A stretch of DNA of 64,000 nucleotides from a bacterium A37T11. Lineage in GTDB: Bacteria > Bacteroidota > Bacteroidia > Sphingobacteriales > Sphingobacteriaceae. A program made the translations under genes and the position numbers. Shown here in pieces: positions 34,140 through 41,904 of the stretch. The notes below the pieces were generated by a model, which had not been told where the DNA came from, ran no database searches, and saw only the letters and a program-made list of their open reading frames with translations. Every line of letters begins with the position of its first letter. Within the stretch, counting starts at the first letter, position 1. The stretch is from assembly GCA_900109895.1 (NCBI GenBank), contig FOBR01000002.1, positions 124,001 to 188,000 on the forward strand. The letters are read 5' to 3'.

Positions 34140-34847
34140 TTAAAGTTTCTCCACAACATCAAGTGGAAGGTGAAACTTCTCGGCTATTTGTAGATTACTA
34201 AGTACGCCTAATTTTTTAATGGAACTGGCAGTTTCCAGTTTTTCAGCCTCTGCCTTTAGTTTATCAGCTTCCGCTCTGGCCTTTAGTTTGGCTATTTCCT
34301 GATCAGCCTTAGCACGTTCTTCACGACGACCCTGTTCCAAGCCCTGTTCCAAGCCTTGTTTTAGCTTAAAATCCAGGGCGTTTTGATTATCCCATCGCTT
34401 TTGTAATTCCGTATCGTACAACATCCTTTCTTCGTCCGTTAAGTTATTATATTCAGCAATATTAAACAACCGCTTAAAAACAGGTTTGTTAAGCACCCTT
34501 GGTAATTTTTTGAGCTTACTCAGGTGCCGCAAAGAATAGAGCCAGTCGTCAAGATCTGTTTCCAATTCTTCCTCCGTTTTTACAAAATTAATTAACTCGA
34601 TGTAAATATAACCTAATTTTTCGTAAAAAACTTCCTTCGTTTCCCGATCCATCAGGCAAATGTCGTGGATATAGTGCTCCGGAACGCTATTTGGCATCGT
34701 AAAATTATCCAGCAACGCCACCAGATACACCTCCTTGAGGTTATAGTTCCAGATTTTCATCCGACCCTTAGGAGCCTGAAAACTGATTTGACGAGAAGTG
34801 TAAACCACAGACCTTACCTTGAAAAATTCCTGCAGGGCCCGCTGCAT
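34140..34847 (-). pseudogene. Rpn-family (PD-(D/E)XK) protein, N-terminally truncated
   Basis: A 235-residue frame that begins in the middle of the family's conserved core (MQRALQEFFKVRSVVYTSRQ corresponds to the usual ..EMQ....FKDR..YY.. segment) and continues through KGRMKIWNYNLKEVYLVALLDNF to the coiled-coil tail. The N-terminal ~100 residues with the first catalytic acid are missing, and a stop lies two codons upstream. The break coincides with a small inverted repeat TAACTC/GAGTTA (34850-34868) that looks like a shrunken member of the local hairpin family. Repeated KAEAEKLE-type units lengthen its tail compared with the remnant downstream. Confidence 0.8.
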
Positions 34848-34905
34848 CTTAACTCATTGGCAGAGTTATTCATTTGATATTTTTAATCGGAGGTCAAATT
34901 TTAAT

Positions 34906-35213
34906 CTCACTCAAAATCAACTCAGCCGGTCAATCAAAAGGCATGGGGATAATAGCGCAGCGGTTTTCCCCGCCGTGAGATGACCGGCGGAGTTAATATA
35001 TAACTTTATAAATAGCGAACTACATGTGGATTAATCCCGCCATGTTTGTATTTCTTCGCGCGAAACGCCATACGCGCTGATTACGGAAGGCTTTCGTTTT
35101 TTGTTCCGGACCTTTGTGATATGTTTTACAAAAAGGAGTGGCTCCCGCGATGATGGAGCTTCAATTGATCCGGACGTATTTTCCGGATGGGACAAATGGC
35201 AGGCTGATGTACC
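34906..35213 (+). repeat. Direct repeat, copy A (hairpin, spacer and 5' part of a DUF5675 gene)
   Basis: About 300 bp matching 36505-36797 at roughly nine of ten positions outside a small variable patch near 34998-35032. It comprises the hairpin element, a conserved leader (TTTCTTCGCGCGAAACGCC) and the first ~20 codons of DUF5675. The two copies flank the intact Rpn gene. Confidence 0.8.
34919..34995. repeat. Hairpin-repeat family, copy A
   Basis: Outer arms AACTCAGCCGGTCA (34919-34932) and TGACCGGCGGAGTT (34981-34994) with one mismatch, enclosing a partly self-complementary centre (GGCATGGGGA ... TTTTCCCCGCCG). Confidence 0.8.
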
Positions 35214-35260
35214 CAGTTTTGGCCAGAGGGGAAGACGTAAACCTCATTATTCGAAGCTGA
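35150..35260 (+). pseudogene. DUF5675 gene with a 96-codon in-frame internal deletion
   Basis: The frame joins the first ~20 codons of DUF5675 (MMELQLIRTYFPDGTNGRL) directly to its last ~17 (YPVLARGEDVNLIIRS) and stops at 35258-35260, giving 36 residues. Compared with the intact copy (36734-37132, 132 residues) exactly 288 bp are missing. In the intact copy the two deletion edges carry the same nine bases, TGGTGTACC (36789-36797 and 37077-37085), so slippage or recombination between them explains the loss. Confidence 0.85.
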
Positions 35261-35460
35261 TGGAAGAGCCAGAAGTTAAGAAGAAGTCTATTTTCCAGAA
35301 AGTAAAAAATGGACTAAACGTAGCGGTGCAGGTGTTGCTGGCTGTGCCTGTGAAGCTCCCCTCAGTATTATTAGACGGAGCCCGGTATGTGGCCATGCTA
35401 CTAGGTCTACTGGATGCGCTGGAAGAGGAGGAGGAAGAGAAAGAGGACGGCAACGATTAA
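35260..35460 (+). CDS. Small hypothetical protein with acidic tail
   Basis: A 66-residue frame starting at ATG 35260, overlapping the stop of the deleted DUF5675 gene (TGATG). It has a basic N-terminus (EEPEVKKKSIFQKVKNG), a hydrophobic/amphipathic middle (LNVAVQVLLAVPVKLPSVLL, ARYVAMLLGLLDAL) and a run of acidic residues (EEEEEEKEDGND). No family is recognised. Coupling to the truncated gene suggests it was once the second gene of a DUF5675 operon; the intact copy has the FnIII gene there instead. Confidence 0.45.
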   Translation: MEEPEVKKKSIFQKVKNGLNVAVQVLLAVPVKLPSVLLDGARYVAMLLGLLDALEEEEEEKEDGND

Positions 35461-35476
35461 AAAGTAAGTATTTAAA

Positions 35477-35510
35477 AAAAACCATCCGTTGATTCAGCGG
35501 ATGGTTTTGT
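35477..35510. terminator. Bidirectional terminator between the small gene and the Rpn gene
   Basis: AAAACCATCCG (35479-35489) and CGGATGGTTTT (35499-35509) form an 11-bp perfect stem with A run upstream and T run downstream. Confidence 0.8.
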
Positions 35511-35531
35511 ATTATGTAAGGTATATTTACT

Positions 35532-36422
35532 TTAGTTTTTCTTTTGTTTGGCTAAGGATGCCCGGATTTTTTGAACAAATTCAACAGTGACAACTGCCAG
35601 CGACGCTATTTTGGCATCATTAAAGTCAGTATTCAAAACAAGATTTGTAACAAATTCGTAACTTTTCTTTTCCTCGCCTTTAACTTCACCCCTCTTATAA
35701 AAAGGATCTCGTTCTTCTTTGAAAAAACTTGCTGCTTTCAACATAATTTCCTCCATTTTTTTTGTATCGGTAAAGCTACGCAATTGATTTAATACACGCA
35801 ACTGATTAAAATATTTATTTTTTTCACCTATTGTAGGCTGGTTTTCAATATTAGTCAGGATTTGTTCAACCAACTGTACTGGATCTTTGCCTCCTAAATT
35901 GCCTAGTATGGCCAATATCTGTTCCTCTGGATGGTCTGACTGAAGGAACCATTCATATGGAATAGTAGAAAAATCAATCAGTGTGTATTCAAAATGCAGA
36001 TTGGGTTCATCAATATAATTGGGCATGTTCATTGGCTCTTCACCCAAATATAATACATACTGCATCACGAGCAGCTTATGAATTCTTTTCAGCATTGAAC
36101 GATATTCTAACAGCCTGACGACTATCTCTCCATCGTTACGGGTTTGTGTTTCCAAGTGCACAATGTAGCTTTTGCCATTAACATCAGTCACTTTCCTCAG
36201 CGCATCTACTTCCAGTTGCTTGGTCGTTTGCAGTTTGTCTTTTAGATCCGTAAAATCGACAATCTGCAATCCAAATATCTTTTCCATAATCATTTGAAAA
36301 ATGACGGGCATATTCTGCCTGAAAATCTTATCAAAGCGTTGACTCTCTATTTTTTTGTGCACATCATCTTCATGGCTTCTATCCTCAGATTTTGGTATAT
36401 TTTTTTTCATTATCTTACTCAT
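35532..36422 (-). CDS. Rpn-family (PD-(D/E)XK) nuclease-like protein, intact
   Basis: A 296-residue protein with the family layout: N-terminal helices (QRFDKIFRQNMPVIFQMIME), catalytic acid Asp73 in LEVDALRKVTD and the E-x-Q motif at Glu91-Gln93 in IVHLETQT, then LLVMQYVLYLG and a C-terminal SLAVVTVEFVQKIRASLA. Rpn proteins are DNA endonucleases that raise recombination and were long annotated as transposases. It lies between the two ~300-bp direct repeats, and is only distantly similar to the two truncated copies to its left. Its terminator hairpin resembles theirs. Confidence 0.75.
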   Translation of the reverse strand: MSKIMKKNIPKSEDRSHEDDVHKKIESQRFDKIFRQNMPVIFQMIMEKIFGLQIVDFTDLKDKLQTTKQLEVDALRKVTDVNGKSYIVHLETQTRNDGEIVVRLLEYRSMLKRIHKLLVMQYVLYLGEEPMNMPNYIDEPNLHFEYTLIDFSTIPYEWFLQSDHPEEQILAILGNLGGKDPVQLVEQILTNIENQPTIGEKNKYFNQLRVLNQLRSFTDTKKMEEIMLKAASFFKEERDPFYKRGEVKGEEKKSYEFVTNLVLNTDFNDAKIASLAVVTVEFVQKIRASLAKQKKN

Positions 36423-36504
36423 TTATAATACACAAAAATAGTATATCAAAAATAAAAACTAAATTATTTATCATTCAGTTTGTTCAGTTTTTATCCGCCA
36501 ATCC

Positions 36505-36797
36505 CTCACTCAAAATTAACTCAGCCGGTCAATCGAACGGCATGGGGATATTAGCGCAGCGGTTTTCCCCGCCGTGAGATGACCGGCTGAGTTATTGGAT
36601 CATTATCTGACTAAATTAACCCGCCATGTATGTATTTCTTCGCGCGAAACGCCATACGCGCTGATTACGGAAGGCTTTCGTTTTTTGTTCCGGACCTTTG
36701 TTCTATGTATTACAAAAAGGAGTGGCTCCCACGATGATGGAGCTTCAATTGATCCGGACGTATTTTCCGGATGGGACAAATGGCAGGCTGGTGTACC
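36505..36797 (+). repeat. Direct repeat, copy B
   Basis: The partner of 34906-35213: hairpin element, shared leader and the 5' end of the intact DUF5675 gene. Differences cluster just after the hairpin (36596-36615). Confidence 0.8.
36517..36594. repeat. Hairpin-repeat family, copy B
   Basis: Perfect 15-bp arms TAACTCAGCCGGTCA (36517-36531) and TGACCGGCTGAGTTA (36580-36594) around a 48-base centre shared with copy A. Confidence 0.9.
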
Positions 36798-37132
36798 GAA
36801 ATAACCAGGTCTGCGAAACGATCGAACTGCCATGGCGAAATAACAAGCGTCAGGTAAGCTGTATTCCAGAAGGGCGGTACCGCCTGGTGCGCAAAATGCA
36901 CTACAAGAATGGTGAACAGCTGGCCGTGCAGAACGTGCCCGGAAGGGAGGCTATTTTACTACACCCGGGCAATATAGCGTTCAGGGACTTACAAGGCTGT
37001 ATCGCTCCGGTGACAAAATGTACGGCGCCGGGAAAAGGAAGCTACAGCCGCATAGCACTTGATCGTTTAAAAGAATTGGTGTACCCGGTACTGGCCGGAG
37101 GCGAAGAAGTATACCTTATTATCAGAAGTTAA
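36734..37132 (+). CDS. DUF5675-family protein
   Basis: A 132-residue protein: RTYFPDGTNGRLVY, then CETIELPWRNNKRQVSCIPE, GRYRLVRKMHYKNGEQLAV, AILLHPGNIAFRDLQGCIAP and a LVYPVLAGGEEVYLIIRS end. DUF5675 proteins occur in phages, prophages and phage-like islands, usually near lysis or structural genes; the central HPGN..D..GCI segment suggests an L,D-transpeptidase-like or wall-related fold, which is an inference. No signal peptide. The FnIII gene starts 26 bp downstream and is probably co-transcribed. Confidence 0.75.
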   Translation: MMELQLIRTYFPDGTNGRLVYRNNQVCETIELPWRNNKRQVSCIPEGRYRLVRKMHYKNGEQLAVQNVPGREAILLHPGNIAFRDLQGCIAPVTKCTAPGKGSYSRIALDRLKELVYPVLAGGEEVYLIIRS

Positions 37133-37158
37133 AAATTAAAAAGAACATTAAAAAAAGA

Positions 37159-37788
37159 ATGAATCGATTTGTGATCAGTGGTTTTAAACGATTTAATGAC
37201 CACCAATTTTCGACAATTGCAGGTACAGTAACGCTGGCGATGACAAATAATATTTATTTTACGGATCCGGTACCCGCGATCACAGTTGTCCAGACGGCAT
37301 TGGATGATTATCGCCTTAAGCTGGAGCTGGCCAGTAGGAAGGGCAGCCCTTATGACACGGAGGAGAAGAATGCCAGCCGGGTGGTGTTAGAAGAATTATT
37401 GAAGCAGGTGGCTTTTTATGTGAACATTACCGCTAAAGGGCAGGTTAATTTATTACTAAGCTCTGGCTTGCCCCTAAATGAGCTACCCAGCTCATTGAAA
37501 GAACCAGGAACACCTGTTAACATCCGCCTCTCAGACGGAAGGTTGAGCGGCCAGATCAAGCTCGATTTTAAAGCGGTGAAGGATGCCTGGGAGTATGAGT
37601 ACCAGGTGAGCCATGAGCTGGATGAGAACAAAGCTCCAATTTGGGCCGATCCGGTATCAACCACAACGTCGCGCGGTAACATCATTGTGCCGGTAATTCC
37701 GGGCTTGGTATACCGGGTGCGCGTGCGTGCCCGCAATGGCCGTGGCCTTGGCGACTGGAGTGAGCCGGTGCAGATCATTGCCAGGTAG
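37159..37788 (+). CDS. Fibronectin type III protein without signal peptide (copy 2)
   Basis: A 209-residue protein homologous along its length to the one at 15735-16367: a helical N-terminal half with FKRFNDHQFSTIAGTVTLAM and LASRKGSP, then one FnIII domain at about residues 118-205 ending PGLVYRVRVRARNGRGLGDW. No signal peptide or TM. Here it follows DUF5675, whereas copy 1 follows a peptidoglycan hydrolase, so the FnIII protein is the constant member of two phage-like gene groups. Confidence 0.72.
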   Translation: MNRFVISGFKRFNDHQFSTIAGTVTLAMTNNIYFTDPVPAITVVQTALDDYRLKLELASRKGSPYDTEEKNASRVVLEELLKQVAFYVNITAKGQVNLLLSSGLPLNELPSSLKEPGTPVNIRLSDGRLSGQIKLDFKAVKDAWEYEYQVSHELDENKAPIWADPVSTTTSRGNIIVPVIPGLVYRVRVRARNGRGLGDWSEPVQIIAR

Positions 37789-37800
37789 TTTGACATAAAT

Positions 37801-37840
37801 ATAACTCAGCCGTCCAATTGAAATGGCCGGTTGAGTTATA
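37801..37840. repeat. Hairpin-repeat family, short copy D
   Basis: ATAACTCAGCCGTCC and GGCCGGTTGAGTTAT with a short loop: the outer arms of copies A and B without their centre. It may act as terminator of the DUF5675-FnIII unit. Confidence 0.7.
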
Positions 37841-37920
37841 ATATTAGAAACAAATTTGCTTTCACTTTGTAGTTGGTAGTAATAGGAAATTGATTTAAAA
37901 AGTAATTAAGAGAAATAGAA

Positions 37921-38595
37921 ATGAAAGCATTTAATAAATTTGGAATAGCCGGGCTGCTCGGTGTATTTTTGTTCATAACCGCTGCCAAAGATGATAAAAA
38001 GGAAACGGAGCGTGTGGAAAAAGCAACGGAGGTATTACAGGATTTTGCGAAAATGAAGGAGAGCATTCCAGCTTCCTTGCTTGATCAGTCAAAAGGAATT
38101 GTAATTATACCCAACATGATCAATGCGGGGCTGGGTATTGGCGGTAAGCGCGGAAAAGGTGTGGCCATGGTTAAATTGGCTAATGGCCAATGGAGCAATC
38201 CGGTATTTATAACCATTACCGGCGGAAGTATTGGCTTTCAGGCCGGCGTACAGTCAGTAGACCTGGTGCTTTTATTTAAGCATAAAAATGCCTTAACTGA
38301 TACAAAAAAAGGTGATTTTACGATTGGTGGTGATCTTTCAGCAGCTGCCGGCCCAATTGGCAGAAGTGCTAGCGCCAATACCGACTACAAACTGGATGCA
38401 GAGGTGTATTCTTATTCGCGCAGCAAGGGTTTGTTTGCCGGGTTAAGCCTTAATGGTTCAAATTTGTCGTTTGATAAGGATGCAAATACACGTTTTTATG
38501 GAAAGATGAGCGATACACAAACGATATTTGCTCACGCAACATCCGAATCATCAGCAGTGGTTGCTTTACACAAGTCCATTGTTTCAATGCAGTAG
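37921..38595 (+). CDS. SYLF (YSC84-like) lipid-binding domain protein
   Basis: A 224-residue protein with an N-terminal signal or membrane anchor (GIAGLLGVFLFITAAK) and a SYLF domain at about residues 45-220, marked by LLDQSKGIVIIPNMINAGLG, GFQAGVQSVDLVLLF and ARFYGK-like TRFYGKMSD. SYLF proteins bind phosphoinositide-like lipids in eukaryotes; the bacterial members are envelope proteins of unknown role. It is the last protein gene of the accessory part, ending 15 bases before the tRNA gene on the other strand. Confidence 0.85.
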   Translation: MKAFNKFGIAGLLGVFLFITAAKDDKKETERVEKATEVLQDFAKMKESIPASLLDQSKGIVIIPNMINAGLGIGGKRGKGVAMVKLANGQWSNPVFITITGGSIGFQAGVQSVDLVLLFKHKNALTDTKKGDFTIGGDLSAAAGPIGRSASANTDYKLDAEVYSYSRSKGLFAGLSLNGSNLSFDKDANTRFYGKMSDTQTIFAHATSESSAVVALHKSIVSMQ

Positions 38596-38610
38596 GTGGT
38601 GGTATATAAG

Positions 38611-38684
38611 TACGCCCAACAGGATTCGAACCTGTGACCGACGGTTTAGAAAACCGTTGCTCTATCCAGCTGAGCTATGGGCGC
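38611..38684 (-). tRNA. tRNA-Arg (anticodon TCT)
   Basis: Read on the minus strand, the 74-base cloverleaf has acceptor arms GCGCCCA/TGGGCGT (first pair G-U), D arm GCTC..GAGC, anticodon stem ACGGT/ACCGT with loop TTTCTAA (anticodon TCT), T arm with GGTTCGAATCC, and discriminator A. CCA is not encoded. The 3' end points to the accessory part of the window. Confidence 0.95.
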
Positions 38685-38729
38685 AAGTATTATTTGTTTC
38701 GGCAAAAGTAATAAATAGTTTAGATATGC

Positions 38730-39686
38730 TTAAATTTTTTTGATCCGGATTCGTTTCACAAAATGATGACTTCCTTTTTCAAGGATCAGGTTTGCCCGGA
38801 AGCGGGTAGGTAGGATATTGTGGATAAGGTTGGGCTTGTTGATCTCATTCCAGATTTTGGTGGCCAATTCAATCAATGCTTCTTTTTCAAGGCCGGCATA
38901 GCGGTGAAAATATGATTTTTCATTTTGGAAGGCAGTTTTTTGTAACCATTGGAATCGGTTGATATACCATTCCAGCAAATTTTCATCACTTGCATGCACA
39001 TAAATGGAATAATCAAAGAAGTCTGATACGAACACCCTAGGTTCACGATTTTTGCTTCGAAGATCTACCTGCAATACGTTGATGCCTTCTACGATCAGGA
39101 TGTCAGGCTGTTCCACCCATTGCACTACACCAGGGATGACATCGTATTCCAAATGCGAATATACCGGGGCAGCTACACGTTCTTTGCCCGATTTGATGTC
39201 TGACAAAAATCCAAGTAGTTTGCGGGCGTCGTAGCTTTCCGGAAAACCCTTCCGGTTCATCATCCCTTGGCTTTCAAGGACCTGATTGGGATATAGGAAA
39301 CCATCCGTGGTTACCAGATCAACTTTGGGCTTATCCGGGCCGAGGGAAAGTACTTTTTGCAGCACTCTGGCAGTTGTACTTTTGCCGGCGGCCACACTAC
39401 CAGCGATGCCTATAATAAAAGGCATCTTTTTGGTATGGTTTTTAAAAAAGACGTCGGTATACCGGTGTAGTTGCTGTGAGTAACCTACATGGATGTTCAG
39501 GAAATGACTAAGTGGTAGATATACTTCACTGATCTCCTCAAGCGTGAGCGGTTCGTTGAGCGCATTGAGCTTGCTGATATCAGTATCTGAAATGTGAAAC
39601 GCGAGATGCCCGTTTAACTCCTTCCATTCGTTACGGCTGATGGTAATAAATGGGGAGTAGGATGCCTTGCTTTCCGACTTTTTCAT
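38730..39686 (-). CDS. coaA: Type I pantothenate kinase
   Basis: A 318-residue CoaA with Walker A GIAGSVAAGKSTT at about residues 93-105, and DLVTTDGFLYPN and RKGFPESYD, diagnostic of the type I family. It phosphorylates pantothenate, the first step to coenzyme A. It is the third gene of a minus-strand run asnS-tsaC-coaA (36-bp gap to tsaC). Many Bacteroides species use the type III enzyme, so type I here is of taxonomic use. coaD is also in the window (60649-61122). Confidence 0.93.
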   Translation of the reverse strand: MKKSESKASYSPFITISRNEWKELNGHLAFHISDTDISKLNALNEPLTLEEISEVYLPLSHFLNIHVGYSQQLHRYTDVFFKNHTKKMPFIIGIAGSVAAGKSTTARVLQKVLSLGPDKPKVDLVTTDGFLYPNQVLESQGMMNRKGFPESYDARKLLGFLSDIKSGKERVAAPVYSHLEYDVIPGVVQWVEQPDILIVEGINVLQVDLRSKNREPRVFVSDFFDYSIYVHASDENLLEWYINRFQWLQKTAFQNEKSYFHRYAGLEKEALIELATKIWNEINKPNLIHNILPTRFRANLILEKGSHHFVKRIRIKKI

Positions 39687-39722
39687 CAGGGTTGTGGTTT
39701 GAATTTGTAAATATAGGATTTA

Positions 39723-40343
39723 TTAAAGAAATTCGGCAAGGTCACCCTTTCCCTGTCTGATCACCTCAAATTCTCCGGAGGTACAATCTACTACTGTTGA
39801 AGGAATGTTGCCGCCATAACCTCCATCGATGACCAGGTCAACCAGATCTCCAAACTTTTCATGAATAAGTTCAGGGTCTGTGCTGTATTCAATAACATCA
39901 TCATCGTCGTGAATGGAGGCAGAGACAATTGGGTTACCAAGCCGCCGCACGATTTCGCGCGCGATATTGTTGTCAGGAACACGTATACCCACCGTTTTCT
40001 TTTTACTGCTTAATAATTTGGGTACTTTTTGGGTGGCATTAAATATAAAGGTAAATGGCCCGGGCAATGCTTTCTTGAGCAACCGGAACGTGGCGTTGTC
40101 CAACGGCTTACTATATTGTGATATATCGGTCAAATCATAACAAATGAAGGAAAAATTAGCCTTTTCTGGTCTTATACCGCGAATCTCACACAGGCGTTCT
40201 ATGGCCCGGTGGTTGGTGATATCACAACCGATACCATATACAGTATCGGTTGGATAAATTATTATACCACCTTTTTGCAGTACGCTGATCACCTGATCGA
40301 TGCTGCGGTCATTGGGGTTTTGTTCGTGGATGCGGATAAGCAT
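39723..40343 (-). CDS. tsaC: L-threonylcarbamoyladenylate synthase (YrdC/Sua5 domain)
   Basis: A 206-residue single YrdC-domain protein: GGIIIYPTDTVYGIGCDI at residues 30-47, RGIRPEKANFSFICYDLTDI, LPGPFTFIF and VGIRVPDN. It makes threonylcarbamoyl-AMP for the t6A modification of tRNAs reading ANN codons. The YciO subgroup is similar in length and cannot be fully excluded. It starts 5 bp after asnS ends and so is co-transcribed with it. Confidence 0.88.
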   Translation of the reverse strand: MLIRIHEQNPNDRSIDQVISVLQKGGIIIYPTDTVYGIGCDITNHRAIERLCEIRGIRPEKANFSFICYDLTDISQYSKPLDNATFRLLKKALPGPFTFIFNATQKVPKLLSSKKKTVGIRVPDNNIAREIVRRLGNPIVSASIHDDDDVIEYSTDPELIHEKFGDLVDLVIDGGYGGNIPSTVVDCTSGEFEVIRQGKGDLAEFL

Positions 40344-40348
40344 GCGTT

Positions 40349-41794
40349 TTAAAATTCAGCATTTTTAGGTGTCCGCGGGAAGGGTATGACATCCCGGATG
40401 TTGGTCATACCGGTCACGAAAAGGACCAATCGCTCAAAACCGAGTCCGAATCCTGAATGAGGTGCCGTGCCAAATCGGCGGGTATCTAAAAACCAATCCA
40501 TTTCTTCAGCAGGGATGCCCAGTTCTTCCATTCGGCCTACCAATCGGTCCAATCGCTCTTCGCGCTGGGAACCGCCAACCATTTCGCCAATGCCCGGGAA
40601 AAGGATATCCATAGCGCCTACGGTTTTTCTGCCTTGAGCATCAGGCTCGTTCTGCCGCATATAAAAAGATTTGATTTCTGCCGGGTAATCGGTTAGGATC
40701 ACGGGTTTCTTAAAGTGCTTTTCTACCAAATATCGTTCATGTTCCGATTGGAGGTCGGTTCCCCAGCCCTCAATGAGGTATTTAAACTGTTTTTTCTGGT
40801 TGGGCTTACTTTGCCTTAAAATCTCAATGGCTTCCGTATAGGTTAACCTTTCAAAATTATTTTCCAGACAAAAGTTGAGCTTTGACACCAGGTCTAGTTC
40901 TGAACGTTCGGCCTGGGGTTTTAGTTTTTCTTCTTCTAATAAACGGTTTTTGAGAAAATCAATTTCATCCGGACAATGTTCCAGGGCATAACGAATAAGG
41001 TATTTGAGCATATCCTCGGCCAGGTCCATGTTGTCTTTCAATTCATAGAAGGCCATTTCGGGTTCTACCATCCAGAATTCGGCGAGGTGCCGGGTGGTAT
41101 TGGAGTTTTCGGCCCTGAAGGTAGGGCCAAAGGTGTAAATGTTGCCCAGCGCCATGGCTGCCAGTTCGCCTTCCAATTGGCCGCTAACGGTTAAATTGGT
41201 TGAGCGGGCGAAAAAATCTTCTTTGTAATTGATACTTCCATCTTCCAGGCGGGGAGGGTTGTTAAGGTCTAAGGTGGTAACACGGAACATTTCACCGGCA
41301 CCCTCCGCATCTGATCCGGTGATGATGGGGCTGTGCAGATACACAAATCCACGATCGTTAAAAAATTGATGAATGGCGAAGGCCAGCGTATGGCGCACCT
41401 TAAAAATGGCATTAAAGGTATTGGTGCGGAAACGCAAATGTGCGATCTCGCGCAAAAATTCAAGGCTATGCTTTTTTGGTTGCAACGGGAATTTTTCAGG
41501 GTCGCTGTCTCCCAGTATTTCCAGATGGCTAACCTTTACTTCTACGCGCTGGCCTTTTCCAAGTGATTCTACGAGCGGGCCGCGTACCAGTACGGCAGCG
41601 CCGGTGTTTAGCCGCTTAAGTAAGGCTTCTTCAGTATGGGTAAAGTCAATGACGGCTTGCAGGTTGCCCAGGCATGAACCATCGTTGAGTGCCAGAAACT
41701 GGTTGTTTCGAAAAGTTTTGACCCAGGCTTTTACGGTAACTTCCTGACCAAAGGTACTGGCGTTTAATAGGTCTTTTATTCGGGTATGTTGCAT
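40349..41794 (-). CDS. asnS: Asparagine--tRNA ligase
   Basis: A 481-residue class II aminoacyl-tRNA synthetase. N-terminal OB anticodon-binding domain at about residues 15-105 ([20 protein letters not shown]), motif 2 ([20 protein letters not shown]) and motif 3 ([18 protein letters not shown]) near the C-terminus. The motif 2 and GxFxR-like features and absence of a GAD domain indicate AsnRS rather than AspRS. First gene of asnS-tsaC-coaA. Confidence 0.95.
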   Translation of the reverse strand: MQHTRIKDLLNASTFGQEVTVKAWVKTFRNNQFLALNDGSCLGNLQAVIDFTHTEEALLKRLNTGAAVLVRGPLVESLGKGQRVEVKVSHLEILGDSDPEKFPLQPKKHSLEFLREIAHLRFRTNTFNAIFKVRHTLAFAIHQFFNDRGFVYLHSPIITGSDAEGAGEMFRVTTLDLNNPPRLEDGSINYKEDFFARSTNLTVSGQLEGELAAMALGNIYTFGPTFRAENSNTTRHLAEFWMVEPEMAFYELKDNMDLAEDMLKYLIRYALEHCPDEIDFLKNRLLEEEKLKPQAERSELDLVSKLNFCLENNFERLTYTEAIEILRQSKPNQKKQFKYLIEGWGTDLQSEHERYLVEKHFKKPVILTDYPAEIKSFYMRQNEPDAQGRKTVGAMDILFPGIGEMVGGSQREERLDRLVGRMEELGIPAEEMDWFLDTRRFGTAPHSGFGLGFERLVLFVTGMTNIRDVIPFPRTPKNAEF

Positions 41795-41842
41795 GATTTA
41801 TTTACAGGTTACAATTTACGATTGGCAGGTATCTTAACAAAT

Positions 41843-41871
41843 AAACCCCCGGTCTATCCCGGAGGTTTTTT
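41843..41871. terminator. Hairpin terminator downstream of sucC
   Basis: AACCCCCGG and CCGGAGGTT form a GC-rich stem with a TCTAT-like loop, with T-rich flanks on both strands. Confidence 0.65.
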
Positions 41872-41904
41872 CTGAATCGTAATTCGAATTTCTAAAATCC
41901 AAAA

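Noticed and set aside
33707-37132. Insertion sequence with transposase
   Set aside because: Rpn proteins are often labelled transposases, but no DDE or HUH transposase, no target-site duplication and no IS ends enclosing a gene were seen.
10515-38610. A complete conjugative transposon or prophage
   Set aside because: RteC, an excisionase-like protein and lysis-like genes are present, but no integrase, relaxase, Tra, terminase, capsid or tail gene was found.
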